A stretch of 64,000 nucleotides of DNA from CBDDLD01 sp965230605. Its GTDB lineage: Bacteria > Bacteroidota > Bacteroidia > Flavobacteriales > Flavobacteriaceae. The translations under genes and the position numbers were made by a program. The first letter of the stretch is position 1; each line of letters starts with the position of its first letter. Location: contig CBDDLD010000004.1 in NCBI GenBank assembly GCA_965230605.1, forward strand, positions 992,001 through 1,056,000, in the 5' to 3' direction. A model generated the notes under the pieces. That model was not told the origin of the DNA. It ran no database searches and saw only the letters and a list, made by a program, of their open reading frames with translations. This document shows positions 27,841 through 35,508 of this stretch, one piece after another.

Positions 27841-28553
27841 TCGCTTTTCTTTAATATATCATAGTTGATATACTTTTTCTTCATCCATAAATAAGCAAAG
27901 CAGTCCATAAGTGGCCCCAACAAGCGATTCCAGAGACCAAACTTGGCCGTCCCAGCAATTCTTGGGAAATGACGTACAGGGATTTGAGTAATGCGTCCAT
28001 TTTGTAACAAGATCATGGCTGGAAGAAAACGATGAAGCCCTCTAAACATAGGAATGCGCTTTGCATAATCTGTTCTTATGATTTTTAGAGGACAACCGGT
28101 ATCATCCATACCATCTTTTGTAAAGGCACGTCTAATGCTATTAGCAATCTTAGAAGACATGTTTTTTACAAAAGAATCCTTACGATCTGCTCTTACACCA
28201 GTAACCAATTCGTGGTTGTCAATATGCTCTAACAATAGATTAAAATCTTCCGGCGATGTCTGAAGATCAGAATCTATATATCCTACATAATCTGAAGTCA
28301 CTGTGTCAAATCCAGCTTTTATAGCGGCACTTAAACCTCGATTTTCTTTAAAACAGATATATTCAAAAGCCTCATGGCGTTGACATATCCCCTCAATAAG
28401 AGCTTGGCTGTTATCTACAGAACCGTCATTTACAAAAAGTACAGAAGTAGATACATTTGCGATATCAATGTAATCTGATAGTTCGGCTTCAACGCGCTCA
28501 AGATTATCTTCCTCATTGTATACCGGAACAACAATCGTTAGTTTGTAAGGCAT
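27837..28553 (-). CDS. GT2 glycosyltransferase, DPM1/ArnC-like (polyprenyl-phosphate sugar synthase)
   Basis: The 238-residue GT-A enzyme begins VVPVYNEEDNLERV and has FVNDGSVDNS, the DSDLQTSPE metal-binding segment near residue 95, and TGVRADRKD. This matches dolichyl- or undecaprenyl-phosphate mannose or aminoarabinose synthases. Unlike ArnC or GtrB it lacks the C-terminal pair of membrane helices, ending with a basic KKKYINYDILKK tail. It is first in a three-gene overlapping operon with LAB_N and GT39 genes, so it probably charges the lipid carrier used by GT39. Confidence 0.92.
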   Translation of the reverse strand: MPYKLTIVVPVYNEEDNLERVEAELSDYIDIANVSTSVLFVNDGSVDNSQALIEGICQRHEAFEYICFKENRGLSAAIKAGFDTVTSDYVGYIDSDLQTSPEDFNLLLEHIDNHELVTGVRADRKDSFVKNMSSKIANSIRRAFTKDGMDDTGCPLKIIRTDYAKRIPMFRGLHRFLPAMILLQNGRITQIPVRHFPRIAGTAKFGLWNRLLGPLMDCFAYLWMKKKYINYDILKKSE

Positions 28554-28715
28554 GTTTTTGGTTTAGTAAGTCGACACAAAAATATTGTTTTTTTGCATTA
28601 CACCGAATCCAATAGGCTGATTCCTAAATTTGACGTTTATTTGTGATGATGAATTGACTACAATAAATAGTACTAAAGTCATTATTTTAGTGGTCTGTAA
28701 AGAAGATACATAAAT

Positions 28716-29657
28716 ATGAAAATTGTTGTCACTGGAATAGCCGGTTTTATAGGATCTCATACCGCAGAGCGATTATTAGCTATGGGTCATGAGGTGATAG
28801 GCGTCGATAATTTCTCGTCTTACTATAGCTTAGAGCTTAAAACTATGAATGCCGAAGCAGTTAAATCTAAAGGGGCAAGTATCTTAGAGCACGATTTACG
28901 AGATGAAGCCATTGTAGATCACTTACCAAATGATATCGATTACATTTTTCATTTTGCTGCCCAGCCGGGGATCTCACAGACATCAACATTTGAAGATTAC
29001 TTTTCTAATAATATCATAGCTACCAAAAATTTAGTGGATTATGCTTTAGCATGTCCAAACTTAAAGCTATTCGTAAATATTGGTACTTCTTCTATTTATG
29101 GACTTGAAGCAACATATCCGGAGCATATTTCACCGAAGCCTGCATCACACTATGGTGTTACTAAATTAGCAGCAGAACAGTTAGTATTGCAAAAGAGTAG
29201 AGAATTACAAATGAAGGGTTGTTCGTTACGTTTATATTCTGTAATAGGCCCTAGAGAACGACCGGAGAAGATGTATACCAAACTCATTGCTCTAGGACTG
29301 AAAGATGAAGCCTTCCCATTATTTGAAGGGAGCGATAAACACCTTAGAAGCTTTACTTATGTTGGCGATATAGTTGATGGTGTAGTAAGCGTTATCGGAA
29401 ATGAAGATAAGGTAGATGGCGAAGTGATTAACCTAGGAACAGAAGTAGAGCATACTACCCAGGAAGGTATTGAAGCTGTTGAACAAGTGATAGGTAAGTC
29501 GATAAGAATAGACATCAAACCAAAACGTGCAGGAGATCAAACACGAACAAAGGCTAATATAGATAAGGCACGTGAACTTCTAAATTACAATCCACAAACT
29601 TCACTTATAGATAGTGTTCGCTATCAAGTAGAATGGTATAAAGAGAATTTTTTATAA
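28716..29657 (+). CDS. NAD-dependent nucleotide-sugar epimerase/dehydratase
   Basis: The 313-residue extended-SDR protein has the Rossmann motif GIAGFIGSH at the N-terminus, FHFAAQPG, and the catalytic Tyr146-xxx-Lys150 in HYGVTKLA. The layout resembles UDP-glucuronate 4-epimerase and related enzymes. It diverges from the GT2-LAB_N-GT39 operon and may supply its sugar donor. The substrate is uncertain. The C-terminus overlaps the convergent meaB-like gene by 6 nt. Confidence 0.88.
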   Translation: MKIVVTGIAGFIGSHTAERLLAMGHEVIGVDNFSSYYSLELKTMNAEAVKSKGASILEHDLRDEAIVDHLPNDIDYIFHFAAQPGISQTSTFEDYFSNNIIATKNLVDYALACPNLKLFVNIGTSSIYGLEATYPEHISPKPASHYGVTKLAAEQLVLQKSRELQMKGCSLRLYSVIGPRERPEKMYTKLIALGLKDEAFPLFEGSDKHLRSFTYVGDIVDGVVSVIGNEDKVDGEVINLGTEVEHTTQEGIEAVEQVIGKSIRIDIKPKRAGDQTRTKANIDKARELLNYNPQTSLIDSVRYQVEWYKENFL

Positions 29658-30725
29658 ACTTAATAGATACTCTGCAGCAGCAAAAGGTGTAGTCTGACCA
29701 GTTTCAACGAGTTGAACTTGTGCTTTTAAGGCGTGTTTTATGTCTGGTTTATTGTAAAAATCAGACTTGAGTCGCTCATCAATTGTTTGTACTAACCAAT
29801 ATGTATTCTGATTATTACGATTGTTTTCAAAATAATGATTGGCTTTGGTACTTTCTATATAAGACGCAATCATATCATCAATTTCGGCAATGCCCTTTTT
29901 TTCTATGGCGCTACACATCGAAACTTTTGGTTGCCAACCCGATTCTTTTTCAGGATACAAATGAAGTGCTCTCTTAAATTCCAACTTAGCACTTTTAGCA
30001 GTCTTTAAGTTATCGCCATCAGCTTTATTAATGACAATAGCATCTGCCATTTCAATAATACCACGTTTAATACCCTGTAATTCGTCTCCGGCACCGGCAA
30101 GCTTTAATAGAAGGAAGAAATCTACCATACTGTGTACAGCCGTTTCGCTCTGTCCAACACCAACGGTCTCTATAATTATGGTATCAAAACCTGCTGCTTC
30201 ACATAATATGATCGTTTCCCGAGTTTTTCTGGCGACACCTCCTAAAGAATTTCCAGAAGGCGATGGTCTTATAAATGCATTTTTAACCTTGACCAAATCC
30301 TCCATGCGGGTTTTATCACCTAAAATACTTCCTTTGCTTAAGGTACTACTAGGATCAACAGCTAAAACAGCAACTTTTTTACCGTGTTCTATATAATGCA
30401 TGCCAAAGGCTTCTATAAAAGTACTCTTGCCGACTCCCGGGACTCCTGTGATTCCTATTCGTATAGATGAATTAGCATATGGGAGACAATCTCTAATAAT
30501 GGCATTGGCTTTCTTTTGGTGTTTTACATTGGTGCTCTCTACTAGAGTAATGGCTCTACTTAGCGCCGTAATATTTCCGGAAGTAATATCAGCAACCAAA
30601 TCATCAACAGAAGGTTGCTTAGAACGCCTTTTCTTGATTTCTTCAATGGAGTGAGAACTTACAGCATCAGGATCTTTAATGCCATCTTTTTCATGCAAGG
30701 CTGATGTTTTTTTTGAAGGACTCAC
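29652..30725 (-). CDS. meaB: Methylmalonyl-CoA mutase-associated GTPase MeaB
   Basis: This is a 357-residue G3E-family GTPase with Walker A GVPGVGKS (residues 94-101), DPSSTLSKGSILGDKTRM, the ETVGVGQSE switch region, and the INKADG base-recognition motif. MeaB gates delivery and protection of adenosylcobalamin in methylmalonyl-CoA mutase. The mutase itself is not in the window, but a cobalamin adenosyltransferase gene lies at 39.4-40.0 kb. It follows the DUF2911 gene by 19 nt on the same strand. Confidence 0.95.
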   Translation of the reverse strand: MSPSKKTSALHEKDGIKDPDAVSSHSIEEIKKRRSKQPSVDDLVADITSGNITALSRAITLVESTNVKHQKKANAIIRDCLPYANSSIRIGITGVPGVGKSTFIEAFGMHYIEHGKKVAVLAVDPSSTLSKGSILGDKTRMEDLVKVKNAFIRPSPSGNSLGGVARKTRETIILCEAAGFDTIIIETVGVGQSETAVHSMVDFFLLLKLAGAGDELQGIKRGIIEMADAIVINKADGDNLKTAKSAKLEFKRALHLYPEKESGWQPKVSMCSAIEKKGIAEIDDMIASYIESTKANHYFENNRNNQNTYWLVQTIDERLKSDFYNKPDIKHALKAQVQLVETGQTTPFAAAEYLLSL

Positions 30726-30744
30726 AGATACTGTTTCGTATTAA

Positions 30745-31311
30745 TTAATTAGGACGCTTTAAGACATTTAAAGGTACAGCTATTTTTGTACTATCCCAAG
30801 CCATGGTAAGCATTAGTTCATCTGTAGAATTGTCAAAAGAGATGGTAAACTGTTCAACTGTTGTGTTTAATTCTTCTATAGGAATTTCAATGTCTACAAT
30901 ATCATAGCGTGGCTCTCGCATAGGTTCCATAAGTTCATTAACACCCCAAGAGTATTGCTTAGAATTAAAAAACACACGCCAGGTGGTTTCATTAGGAATG
31001 GTCCATAGAGTGTACTTCCCGGCTGGTAAATAAATACCATCGATCATAAGATCCTTGTTGGTAGAGAAAGTGGTCGCTTCATTAGCTCCGGTTCGCCAAA
31101 CCTTATCATATGGCACTAAGGCACCAAAAATAGCTCTTCCACGTTTTGAAGGGCGGTTGTAAAAGACTTCCAGTTCCAAATCGTTTAACTTAAATTCTAC
31201 AGTATCTTTTGGACTCAGAGGTTTTTTAAAGACATCTGTGTAGAAATACATGTAACCTAAAATACCTAATAGAACGAGTATGAGAACAATGATGATGCGT
31301 TTTAAAACCAT
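30745..31311 (-). CDS. DUF2911 domain protein with N-terminal membrane anchor
   Basis: The 188-residue protein has an N-terminal hydrophobic segment (IIIVLILVLLGILGYMYFY). A DUF2911 domain follows, recognised by VFYNRPSKRGRAIFG, VWRTGANEATTF and LPAGKYTLWTIPNE. DUF2911 is widespread in Bacteroidota and predicted periplasmic; its function is unknown. It is probably in an operon with meaB. Confidence 0.88.
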   Translation of the reverse strand: MVLKRIIIVLILVLLGILGYMYFYTDVFKKPLSPKDTVEFKLNDLELEVFYNRPSKRGRAIFGALVPYDKVWRTGANEATTFSTNKDLMIDGIYLPAGKYTLWTIPNETTWRVFFNSKQYSWGVNELMEPMREPRYDIVDIEIPIEELNTTVEQFTISFDNSTDELMLTMAWDSTKIAVPLNVLKRPN

Positions 31312-31413
31312 AAAATGACATTTATTATTGCAAATATATTACTTAAGACGTTTAATAGGAACGATATTTAGCAATGTATTTGTACATAAGATGAAGTTTT
31401 TTTATAACTTTTT

Positions 31414-31438
31414 GCAACACTAAAAAAAAACACTCGTC
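31414..31438 (+). promoter_or_regulatory. ECF-type promoter of the sigma factor operon
   Basis: GCAAC (AAC at 31416-31418) and CGTC (31435-31438) are separated by 16 nt with an A-tract between them, the layout typical of ECF sigma promoters (AAC minus-35, CGTC minus-10). It lies 39 nt upstream of the ECF sigma gene, so autoregulation is likely. Confidence 0.65.
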
Positions 31439-31477
31439 TTTAGAGTGAACTAATCAAAAACCAAAATCAATCAAAGC

Positions 31478-32029
31478 ATGTTTCAAGTAGATGTCATTGA
31501 AAAATGCAAACAAAACGACAGACAAGCTCAGCTGAAATTGTACAATCAGTATTGTGACGGTATGCTTGTAGTTGCGCAACGTTTTGTAAAGGATAGTATG
31601 GAGGCAGAAGATATTGTTCAGGAATCGTTCATAAAGGCGTTTACTAAAATAGAGCAATATAAAGCTGAAGTTACATTTGGGGCTTGGTTAAAACGTATCG
31701 TTATTAATAAAAGTATTGATGTTATTAAATCTAAAAAACAACGTTTGATAGATTTAGAGGAGGTGCACCTTAACGTAGTCGATACAGATTATGAAAACGA
31801 ATGGTTAGTAGAAGATACAATTACAGTAAATGATGTAAAAGTTGCAATACAGCAATTACCGGAAAAGTATAAGTATGTGGTGATGTTGTATTTAATTGAA
31901 GGCTATGACCATCAAGAGATTTCAGAAATTCTAAATATCTCTGAAGTGGCTTCAAGAACACAACTTTCAAGAGGAAAGACAAAATTACAATCGTTATTAA
32001 AATTGAAGAAAAATGGCACAAGATCTTAG
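31478..32029 (+). CDS. ECF-family RNA polymerase sigma factor
   Basis: The 183-residue protein has sigma region 2 (residues about 25-90: EDIVQESFIKAFTKIEQYK and FGAWLKRIVINKSID) and region 4 (about 125-175: LPEKYKYVVMLYLIEGYDHQEISEILNIS) with the helix-turn-helix, and no region 3, as in ECF factors. It overlaps the next gene by 17 nt, a probable anti-sigma factor, and an ECF-like promoter precedes it. The downstream DUF4097-like envelope protein suggests an envelope-stress or surface-state regulon. Confidence 0.95.
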   Translation: MFQVDVIEKCKQNDRQAQLKLYNQYCDGMLVVAQRFVKDSMEAEDIVQESFIKAFTKIEQYKAEVTFGAWLKRIVINKSIDVIKSKKQRLIDLEEVHLNVVDTDYENEWLVEDTITVNDVKVAIQQLPEKYKYVVMLYLIEGYDHQEISEILNISEVASRTQLSRGKTKLQSLLKLKKNGTRS

Positions 32030-32594
32030 AGATTTATTTAAAGACCAATCCAACGACTCTCAGACTAAAATGTCTGAAGGCCACGAAGCACGATTCTTGC
32101 AAAAACTCGATGAGGCATTACCTCAGGAGAAAAAGTCAAGCAACCGCTGGTATTTAAATATTGCAGCAAGTATCGTAGTCGTATTAGGTATCAGCTATGG
32201 TGTAGTTAAGGCTACTGGAGGAGGAGATCTTACTGTTGACCCACCAACCGTTGTTGATGGAGGTGGGGATACTAAAACAGATATTACAACGCTTGGAGAC
32301 CTGTCACCCGATCTTAAAAAGGTAGAAGACTACTATCTGGCCAGTATTAATCTTGAACTTTCTAAAATTCAATTAACGCCTGAAAATAAGGAGTTGTTCG
32401 ACGGTTACATTAGCCGATTGGAAGAATTAAATAAGGAGTATGACCGATTAACACTAGAACTCACAGATAATGGTGCCAACGAGTTAACCATTGATGCTTT
32501 GATTAATAACCTTAAGTTACGTCTTAACCTATTGTATCGATTAAAGGAAAAATTAAAAGAATTCAACACTGATAGTTTACAACAATCAACCTAA
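32013..32594 (+). CDS. Probable membrane-anchored anti-sigma factor
   Basis: The 193-residue protein has an N-terminal cytosolic segment (about residues 1-45, with EARFLQKLDEALPQ) and one membrane helix (about 46-67, LNIAASIVVVLGISYGVV). The periplasmic part is Gly/Asp-rich then helical, with repeated Glu/Leu stretches. There is no recognisable zinc-binding anti-sigma motif. The assignment rests on topology, the 17-nt overlap with the ECF sigma gene, and the usual order in Bacteroidota. Confidence 0.72.
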   Translation: MAQDLRDLFKDQSNDSQTKMSEGHEARFLQKLDEALPQEKKSSNRWYLNIAASIVVVLGISYGVVKATGGGDLTVDPPTVVDGGGDTKTDITTLGDLSPDLKKVEDYYLASINLELSKIQLTPENKELFDGYISRLEELNKEYDRLTLELTDNGANELTIDALINNLKLRLNLLYRLKEKLKEFNTDSLQQST

Positions 32595-32637
32595 TTAAAT
32601 TAAGTATCAGAAAACGAACAGAAAAATCTTAAGAACA

Positions 32638-34278
32638 ATGAACACTCTAAAAATTAAAATATTACTCTGCTGTTTCATGGTAACAGGAATGTTTGCCCAA
32701 CAGAAGCTGAGTAAAGTATCTAAATCTATCAATGCCGATAGTGATGTTACTATAGATCTTAATACAAGCTATTGTGAGATCGAAATTGAAACATGGACCA
32801 AAAATGCCATAGAAATAGAAGCTTACATTGAAAGTAGTAAGTTATCTAAAGAAGAGTTACAAGACATACTAGAAGGTTGGGACTTAGAAGTTACAGGCTC
32901 TGGAGACTATGTGACTATTACTTCAAACTCTGGACGCTTTGGGCGCTTAAACGAAGGCGATTATGCAAGGGTTCTAAAAGAACTAGAATTAAGACTTGCT
33001 GATATGCCAGAGATGCCAGAGATGCCAGAGATGCCAGAGATGTTGGTTATGCCAAACATGGCCGATTTCCCTGAAATGCCAGAGATGCCAGAGATGCCAG
33101 AATTTCCTGAGTTACCCGAACTTCCAGAAGGTGTTAACTCTATTAACTTTGACTATGACGCCTATAAAGAAGAAGGCGAGAAATACCTTGAACGTTGGAG
33201 TGAGGAATATGAAGAAAAATATGGTAAAGAGTTTAAAGAGAAAATGAAAGAATGGGGCAGAAAGTTCGGTGAGTCAGATTACCAAGAGAAGATGGAGAAA
33301 TGGGGCGAAGAGTATGGTAAAAGGTTTGAAGGCGAATGGGCTGCCAAAATGGAAGCATGGGGTAAAGAGTATGGTAAGCAGTTTGGCAAAGACTGGGAGA
33401 AAAAGATGGAAAAATGGAGCAAGCAAATAGAAAAGAACTTTGGTAAAGACTTTGAAAGACGTATGGAAGAATGGGGAGAGCGTTATGGAGAACAACTAGC
33501 GCGTCAAGCTGAACGAATTGAAGAACAAGCAGAGCGTTTTGAAGAAAGACGCGAGAAGCGCGATAGAGAACTCGCTGAGCGTTATGCAGAACGTGCAGAG
33601 CGTGTAAAAGAACGCGCCGAACGCCATAGAGAGCGTGCTGAGCAAATGGCTGAACGTAGAGATAGATCTTTAGCCAGACGATTGGAGTCTAGAGGCAAAA
33701 GCAAAGTAAAGAAGACCATAAAGATTAAAATGCCTAAAAAGGCTAAACTAAAAATGAATGTAAGACATGGAGAGTTAAAATTCTCTTCTGTGATCTATGA
33801 CCTAGACGCAGATATCTCACATTCTACATTAGTAGCAGAAAACATTGATGGAAGAAATACTTCCATCAATGTTTCTTATTCACCGGTTTTAATTACCAAT
33901 TGGAATCAAGGGGAATTAAAATTGAATTATGTTGATGAAGCCAAGATCAAAAATGCAGATCGATTAATGCTGAGCTCTAATTCATCAAATATTACAATAG
34001 ATAACCTTTCAGGTAACGCTATTATTGATGGAAGTTTTGGTGATTTGATTGTTACCAGAATATCGGATTCTTTTAAAAACTTAAACCTTATTTTAGAGAA
34101 TAGCGATGCGGTAGTGAGCTTACCAAACACAGATTATAGTCTTCTTTTTAAAGGCGAGCGTTCACGTTTTAATAATGAAATGACTACTAAGAAGGTGATC
34201 AATAATTATCCAGATGGTAGAGACGCAGATAAAACGATCGTTGTGAATGCTAAATTCAGTACTGTTATTATGCAATAG
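32638..34278 (+). CDS. Repeat-rich DUF4097-like secreted protein
   Basis: The 546-residue protein has a signal peptide (residues 1-20). Its N-terminal strands (about 25-100) and C-terminal strands (about 360-546) look like the two parts of a DUF4097-type beta-helix. Between them lies a long insertion. First come MPEM repeats (about 122-165, encoded by perfect 9-nt units). Next are five KMExWG-type units spaced 16-19 residues apart (about 200-285). Last is an extremely Glu/Arg-rich region (about 285-355) likely to form a long charged helix. It is the third gene of the ECF operon and the likely output or sensor of it. No function is known for this insertion. A perfect 15-bp hairpin lies inside the gene at 33840-33874. 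Confidence 0.82.
   Translation: MNTLKIKILLCCFMVTGMFAQQKLSKVSKSINADSDVTIDLNTSYCEIEIETWTKNAIEIEAYIESSKLSKEELQDILEGWDLEVTGSGDYVTITSNSGRFGRLNEGDYARVLKELELRLADMPEMPEMPEMPEMLVMPNMADFPEMPEMPEMPEFPELPELPEGVNSINFDYDAYKEEGEKYLERWSEEYEEKYGKEFKEKMKEWGRKFGESDYQEKMEKWGEEYGKRFEGEWAAKMEAWGKEYGKQFGKDWEKKMEKWSKQIEKNFGKDFERRMEEWGERYGEQLARQAERIEEQAERFEERREKRDRELAERYAERAERVKERAERHRERAEQMAERRDRSLARRLESRGKSKVKKTIKIKMPKKAKLKMNVRHGELKFSSVIYDLDADISHSTLVAENIDGRNTSINVSYSPVLITNWNQGELKLNYVDEAKIKNADRLMLSSNSSNITIDNLSGNAIIDGSFGDLIVTRISDSFKNLNLILENSDAVVSLPNTDYSLLFKGERSRFNNEMTTKKVINNYPDGRDADKTIVVNAKFSTVIMQ
33004..33102 (+). repeat. Coding tandem repeat, 9-nt units (MPE)
   Basis: ATGCCAGAG occurs four times in a row at 33004-33039. 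After a 36-nt break it occurs again at 33076-33093, followed by a variant at 33094-33102. Near-identical codons point to recent expansion by slippage. The unit encodes Met-Pro-Glu. Confidence 0.95.
33840..33874 (+). other. Perfect 15-bp intragenic inverted repeat
   Basis: AACATTGATGGAAG (33841-33854) is exactly complementary to CTTCCATCAATGTT (33860-33873), with one more A/T pair outside. The loop is 5 nt. It lies wholly inside the DUF4097-like coding sequence, and no T-tract follows. Confidence 0.9.
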
Positions 34279-34283
34279 TTTGC

Positions 34284-34291
34284 TATTTTTG
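34284..34291 (+). promoter_or_regulatory. TAnnTTTG promoter box of the M23 peptidase gene
   Basis: TATTTTTG lies 19 nt before the ATG at 34311, in the 32-nt gap after the DUF4097-like gene. The M23 gene may therefore be transcribed separately from the ECF operon. Confidence 0.5.
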
Positions 34292-34310
34292 AGTAGTTGA
34301 ACTATTGCAA

Positions 34311-35006
34311 ATGACAGACAACACCTTCACAGAATTACTCCAGTCTATTACTACAGAACCTATTTTTCTTCTATCGCCTACTATTCCTATAGAAAAATAT
34401 ACCCCTCTCGATTTATCACCGCAAAACACACAATTAAAATACGTCAACGTATCCTCATCTGATGCATTAGAAGCCTATATATGGAATCATATGAAAGCTC
34501 ATGATGCTCATGTGGCTTATGGCGGCTATTTAGAACAACGTGCTATCTATCAGCGTAGTGATTATTTTAATCAGGAAGATCCACTTACCGAGCGTAACAT
34601 TCACCTTGGTCTAGACTTATGGATTGAAGCTGATGCTGACGTATACGCACCTTTAGATGGTGTTGTACATAGTTTCGCAAACAATATGAACTATGGCGAT
34701 TATGGTCCCACCATTATTTTGAAGCACTACATTAAAGAACAAACGTTTTACACTCTATACGGTCACTTAAGTCTAGAATCTATAAACAGATTAACTGTTG
34801 GAACTGTCTTTAAGAAAGGTGAGAAAATAGCGACCTTAGGTGATGCTTCCGTAAATGGAGATTATCCACCGCATCTACATTTTCAGATTGTTAAGGATAT
34901 GCAGCACTACAGAGGCGACTACCCTGGTGTTACTAATACACAAGACTTAGACTTTTATAAGGGAAATTGCCCTGATCCTCAACTACTCTTAAAGCTTAAT
35001 CTATAA
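34311..35006 (+). CDS. M23 family (LytM-type) peptidase
   Basis: The M23 fold is shown by the zinc ligands in NIHLGLDLW (His and Asp near residue 98) and PHLHFQI (near residue 198), with YTLYGHLS between them. Cores of this kind cleave peptidoglycan cross-bridges or, in degenerate forms, activate amidases. No signal peptide is visible, so a cytosolic or non-classical location has to be considered. I use the ATG at 34311 (231 residues); a TTG 6 nt earlier is possible. Confidence 0.85.
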   Translation: MTDNTFTELLQSITTEPIFLLSPTIPIEKYTPLDLSPQNTQLKYVNVSSSDALEAYIWNHMKAHDAHVAYGGYLEQRAIYQRSDYFNQEDPLTERNIHLGLDLWIEADADVYAPLDGVVHSFANNMNYGDYGPTIILKHYIKEQTFYTLYGHLSLESINRLTVGTVFKKGEKIATLGDASVNGDYPPHLHFQIVKDMQHYRGDYPGVTNTQDLDFYKGNCPDPQLLLKLNL

Positions 35007-35013
35007 CTGTAAC

Positions 35014-35418
35014 CTAAGATGTCATTTGTTTTTTTGCTAATGATTTTCCTAGGAGGAAACCAATGATAGCAAAGGCACCATCAGACAATGTAAACCAAAG
35101 CTCTTTAGGCAATGTAATAATGACAAATAGTGTTGCTGCTAGCATGAATATGCCAACTATGTATGCAGGAACCATGCTTGTTTTTGAGATAAGCCCTGCA
35201 ACGAACATTCCGGCAGCAATTCCAACAAAATGAGCAATGACTACGAACACTTTTGCGCCGGTTGGAATTTGATCCATGTTATTTTTTATCCATTCCATAT
35301 CCATAGGATCGGCACCTTCAGGAAGCGGAAATAGGTTATGACCAATAACCGTTTCGAATACATAAACAGCTGCAGAAGCTACAATAAGCCCTACGATAGT
35401 AGCAATAACGTTTTTCAT
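35014..35418 (-). CDS. Small four-helix membrane protein
   Basis: The 134-residue protein has four hydrophobic segments (about 5-24, 55-78, 83-103 and 108-128) and a short soluble loop with GHNLFPLPEGADPMDMEW. A final LAKKQ tail is basic. I do not recognise a named family with known function; similar small proteins are common in Flavobacteriia. It is convergent with the M23 gene and sits downstream of secA beyond the secA terminator. Confidence 0.7.
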   Translation of the reverse strand: MKNVIATIVGLIVASAAVYVFETVIGHNLFPLPEGADPMDMEWIKNNMDQIPTGAKVFVVIAHFVGIAAGMFVAGLISKTSMVPAYIVGIFMLAATLFVIITLPKELWFTLSDGAFAIIGFLLGKSLAKKQMTS

Positions 35419-35451
35419 AATTTTTGTGGTTAGTTAGTGTTGTAAGGTAAT

Positions 35452-35484
35452 AAAAAAACCTAATAGCTTAACTATTAGGTTTTT
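35452..35484 (-). terminator. Intrinsic terminator after secA
   Basis: CCTAATAG (35459-35466) pairs with CTATTAGG (35472-35479) around a 5-nt loop, flanked by A7 and T5. On the minus strand the stem runs into seven T, 25 nt past the secA stop. Confidence 0.9.
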
Positions 35485-35508
35485 AATGTATCTGTTGATT
35501 ATTTATTC

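Noticed and set aside
30031..30654. Two plus-strand frames opposite meaB
   Set aside because: They are antisense to MeaB, whose GTPase motifs are clear; codon content looks like a shadow.
33004..33102. Short direct repeats as a possible CRISPR array
   Set aside because: Units are only 9 nt with no spacers, they are in frame and coding, and no cas genes are present.
32996..33247. Alternative-frame ORF rich in Cys-Gln-Arg repeats
   Set aside because: It is the shifted reading of the 9-nt MPE repeat inside the DUF4097-like gene and has no other support.
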